Positions 60,641-64,000 of a stretch of DNA of 64,000 nt are shown in pieces. Within the stretch, counting starts at the first letter, position 1, and every line of letters begins with the position of its first letter. The stretch is from Bactrocera neohumeralis (Eukaryota; Arthropoda; Insecta; Diptera; Tephritidae), in NCBI RefSeq assembly GCF_024586455.1, contig NC_065923.1, positions 682,001 through 746,000 on the forward strand. Reading direction: 5' to 3'. The position numbers and the translations under genes are program-made. Under the pieces are notes generated by a model that had not been told where the DNA came from, searched no databases, and saw only the letters and a program-made list of their open reading frames with translations.

Positions 60641-63600
60641 GTTTCTTGCTTCTCTTTTTTATTTGCCTTTTAAATATTTTCAATAATTTGAAGTCAAAAT
60701 AAACTACTCCAGCAGCATACCTTCTTAGTTAGCGAGCAAACAAAATCTCACGAAAATAATATTGACCAAAATAAATAAATATTCTAAAATGTATTAATAA
60801 CTGAGTATTTAAAGTAAATAAGTTATTTACATCTGTATGTACATATGTATATTCGCAACAGCGACGACAGCAAAGCAGCTGCCGTTTGACAGAGAAATGG
60901 TGTGAAGGATTTCAATAAACACACACGACTACAGAAAAAAATTCTTCAAAGCTGACAAATAAAATGAATTGTTCATTATTTTAAAAAACTTATTAACAAG
61001 TTAAGAACTCTTTTTTTATAATATTTAAAAGATTAAAAAAATTCTGGTACAAAAATTTTAAATACGCCACGTATACAAAGAAAAAACACTTTTTCGAAAT
61101 TCAGAACAAATTTAGAAAGCTGTTTAATAATTTATTTATACCAGCACACATATGACCTTCTAATAAAAAAAAATTAAGTTCAATATACGAGACAAATAGT
61201 TAAAAAAAATTAACTGTCGACACGTGTTTTGGTGAAATTTATAATTAATTTTTTTCATAAATTTCGTTGAATTAAATTTTATTTTTATTTATTATTTGAA
61301 AATGATATTTCTAAACACACGAAAGCAATATATACATACATACAAATATATCATACATACAAATATATCGTATATTTACTTTTTAAATTATTTAATTGCC
61401 TTTTCAATACTTTTTAAGCATTTAAATAAACAAAATTCCGAGTTTTTAATTCAAAAATAAACAATTATGCGCACACGTATATACGTATATGCATCTGTGT
61501 GCAACCTACATACACACATGTTTACCGACTGGGCAACCCACTGAACAAAAACAACTTCAAAGCTAAATCTTAAATAAATAAATAAATATAATGAAGTGCA
61601 AAAAAGCGAGACGCGTGTACAGCCGAAAAGTTAATGAAATTGTTAACAAAAAAAATTAAAACCAATAACAACAACAACCAAAACACATGAGCACACATTT
61701 GCCACCCTAGCGCGGCTGTGCTGCCATTTAATTTAAATATTTTTATAGCGCAAATTTTATTTTTACTTTTTCATTTCAATAACATTAGTCTGTTAAATGG
61801 AGCAATATTTGCTGGCTAGATGCAGTATTATGTGCGGATAGCGTGCTGCATTGTCAACATATGATATGGAAAGTAAAAGAAAAATTAAAATTAAAATAAA
61901 AACTTATTTCAGCCAGACTATGGAATTCTTCTGAAACTCTTATTGCATCATTTTATGGAATTAATTTTATTGTTGCAATTTCTTGCAAATTAAAAAGGTT
62001 GCAGCTTTTCCTATATACAATTTGCATTTCGTATTCAGTTTACTTAACTTTGTTATTATAAGTAAGACAAGAATCTCTTACAACACCTTTTGGTTTGGTG
62101 GGATGACTCAATTCGTTGCTTTATTTTTAACACAAAGTCATTATACTTTCATTAAAATTTACATTTATATTTTTCATTCTCTCTTCTATCTCTCTCTCTC
62201 TCTCTCTCTCTTAGCTGTGTGGGACTAATTGTTTTTATTTTAATTTTTTTTTTTTTTTGCTAAACGAAATATTGACCGAAAAACACCGCTTAACGACCCT
62301 TCAAAGCCAAATTGGCAGCAATGACTAAAACAGTTTAAACGCAAATCAGCAACAACAAAAGCACAGCAAATTAAAATCGTAAATCTCGGAAATGCGTTAA
62401 TTTATTAATATAACGGTACTTTTAGATTACATAATTCACCAGCACTTTTGGCATGTGATTCATTTGCGTACGTGCGCATGCGCTGGGCATAACCAGAATT
62501 GGTAAAACAATTAAAAAAAACATACCAATTCTCCCCAACACACTCATAACTTCACACGTTCGCTTCCTCCGAACTTATGAATTTAAATTTATTTCAGTTG
62601 TTAATTGCCTGCCGATTATAAATTGCATTGAATTTTTATTTCTCTCTCATTGCACCAAACATGGAAAAATTAAATCCGTTTCCAAGAATAACGAAGATAC
62701 CGTTTTAACACCCGAATCTTTGTGAGTTTCATTTTGATACAACTTTTATTCAAGAGTTCTATAGGATATGTACACTTATGTAAACTACTATATATGTACA
62801 TATATTGACAAGCATGTCTTTACTTTTGTGCTGTTCATTCTGCTCTCCAAAAGTTTTTTCTTCGGTTTCGCCAAAACGGTCAAGAATGGCCCAGCATCTT
62901 ATGCATACTTTCCCTTCCTACATTGCTTTGATCTGGCTCTCTTGATTGCTCGTTTGATCATTCGACATTTGTATTTTACTTCCTCATCCGACGTCACAAG
63001 TAATTTGTTTTCATTTTCTCATTTTAACGCTATATTTTTATTGCAATTTTAAAATTCTTCTCAATATGTGATTCATTCAAGTGCATACTATACATATGTA
63101 TGTATGTACATATTTATTTAAACTTTTCAATTCGTAAGCTTACTAAATTATGCAAACATTTCAATTCCAGCAGGAAGATTGCGGAAGCTGCCTGTAAGTA
63201 CAAGAATATTCTGAAAGTGAATGAAAATAACTGTACATTGTTAGCAACTCTTAATGCTTGTTTTCACGACTACCTGGAATATTAAAGCTCTAATATTTTG
63301 ATCTTCTGCCTTTGTCTCAAAACTTTCAACTTCGATAAATCCTAACACAAAATATCGCAGACTGATCACTTCTGTTTTTCGTCTTTGAATTTGATTTCAT
63401 ATTAAAAATCAGTTCAAAATAACCAAGGTTCTATAGCTGAAAAAATTTCAACATTTAGAAAGATGAGGCGATAAACTCAATTCAATTTTAGCGCCCTCGA
63501 AGATCACGAGGCTACGAAAATCTCAATAATGCTGTCTAACAACTAAAATAAGAACAACTTCAGTCGGGACAGGTTAGACCACCAAAGAAAAATTAAAGAA

Positions 63601-63924
63601 AATTTATGTAGGTTTGAAAGATTAGAAAATCAAAAACTGAAGCTCCCTGGCAATTTCGCAATTACTACTTGTACTATAGGAGTTACAAAATTGCATCAAA
63701 AGTATTTACGTGGCTGTGTAGATGTGGTTAGTTAGTTAAGTGATCACAACTAGATTTTTTCTACCGAAAGTCATTGCCTGCAAACAACTTCTTTTTTAGG
63801 TTTCATCCATAGATAATGCCCTTTTATGTTGCGTGTGCTCTTTAACTGAATTCTACTTAGCTCTAGCATTAATACCGAACAGTTCATCTGATATTATATC
63901 ATGCCAAGGCCTAATATATTATAT
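60641..63924. other. bab2 intron, no recognised gene
   Basis: Very AT-rich, many A and T runs. Nothing else supported apart from the TC tract listed separately. Confidence 0.4.
62189..62212. repeat. (TC)n microsatellite
   Basis: About twelve uninterrupted TC units followed by TTAG. Confidence 0.9.
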
Positions 63925-64000
63925 CGGGTGATTTTTTTTGAGGTTAGGATTTTCATGCATTAGTATTTGACAGATCACGTGGGATTTCAGACATGGTGTC
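63925..64000 (+). mobile_element. Left end of a Tc1/mariner-type transposon, cut by the window
   Basis: TATATCGGGTGATTTTTTTT at 63918 then GAGGTTAGGATTTTCATGCA and TTTGACAGATCACGTGGGAT. I recall this as the terminal sequence of a widespread insect Tc1/mariner-type element inserting at TA. The transposase frame would begin beyond the edge. Confidence 0.6.

Larger units (their letters stand above)
34087..64000 (-). other. bab2: Start-side bab2 intron, at least 29.9 kb
   Basis: No open frame on the minus strand to the right of 34087 resembles a BTB domain or the remaining N-terminal part of Bab2. The exon preceding 34086 must therefore lie beyond the window, and this whole stretch is intron. 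That reading is inference. A short exon, an alternative first exon or an unrelated nested gene could be hidden here. Long introns with embedded enhancers are usual in bric-a-brac genes. Confidence 0.7.

Noticed and set aside
62189..62220. Plus-strand splice acceptor after the TC tract
   Set aside because: The TC run followed by TTAG looks like an acceptor, but no coding sequence follows and the host gene is on the minus strand.

Overview
The window is fly nuclear DNA: AT-rich, intron-rich, full of short CA/TG and CATA/TATG microsatellites, and littered with old transposons. The only host gene I can support is the 3' end of a bric-a-brac gene, best matched to bab2, on the minus strand at 32344-34086. 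The coding match to Drosophila Bab2 and the repeat families, which I recall from tephritid fruit flies (Bactrocera, Zeugodacus, Ceratitis), suggest a tephritid. The species cannot be fixed from the sequence.

Three coding exons are readable (34086-34026, 33763-33336, 33225-32344), joined in frame by GT-AG introns of 262 and 110 bases. They encode the last 456 residues: the pipsqueak helix-turn-helix plus AT-hook DNA-binding domain, an alanine/glutamine-rich linker, an RE-dipeptide stretch and a conserved acidic/hydrophobic C-terminus. The BTB dimerisation exon is absent, so the intron entering at 34087 runs at least 29.9 kb to the right edge. Everything from 34087 to 64000 is read as bab2 intron. 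Everything left of the 3' UTR (about 1-31700) is read as intergenic, probably between bab2 and a neighbour such as bab1, whose gene lies downstream of bab2 in Drosophila.

The rest is mobile-element debris. (1) Family A: three well-preserved Helentron/DINE-1-like elements of about 1 kb (23.7, 37.6 and 44.5 kb, the last inverted), with subterminal inverted repeats, a 3' hairpin and an internal GTCY microsatellite; older copies lie at 3.9, 7.6 and 12.5 kb. (2) Family B: about a dozen decayed copies of a second element with a similar 3' hairpin. (3) Broken Tc1/mariner elements at 15.8, 20 and 23.3 kb, and the first bases of another at 63.9 kb. (4) LINE remnants at 0-1.4 kb and 28.3-28.6 kb. (5) A SINE-like insertion at 27.4 kb with a perfect 13-bp target duplication. 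(6) Two TIR elements inside the bab2 intron: a 675-bp element with perfect 20-bp TIRs between TTAA duplications (51.7 kb), and a 1-kb element packed with degenerate internal repeats (47.4 kb). (7) A degenerate ~113-bp tandem repeat at 39 kb.

No operon, CRISPR array, tRNA or rRNA was found. No novel multi-gene system is visible. The most interesting material is the architecture of the non-autonomous elements and how they are placed around the bab2 DNA-binding exons.
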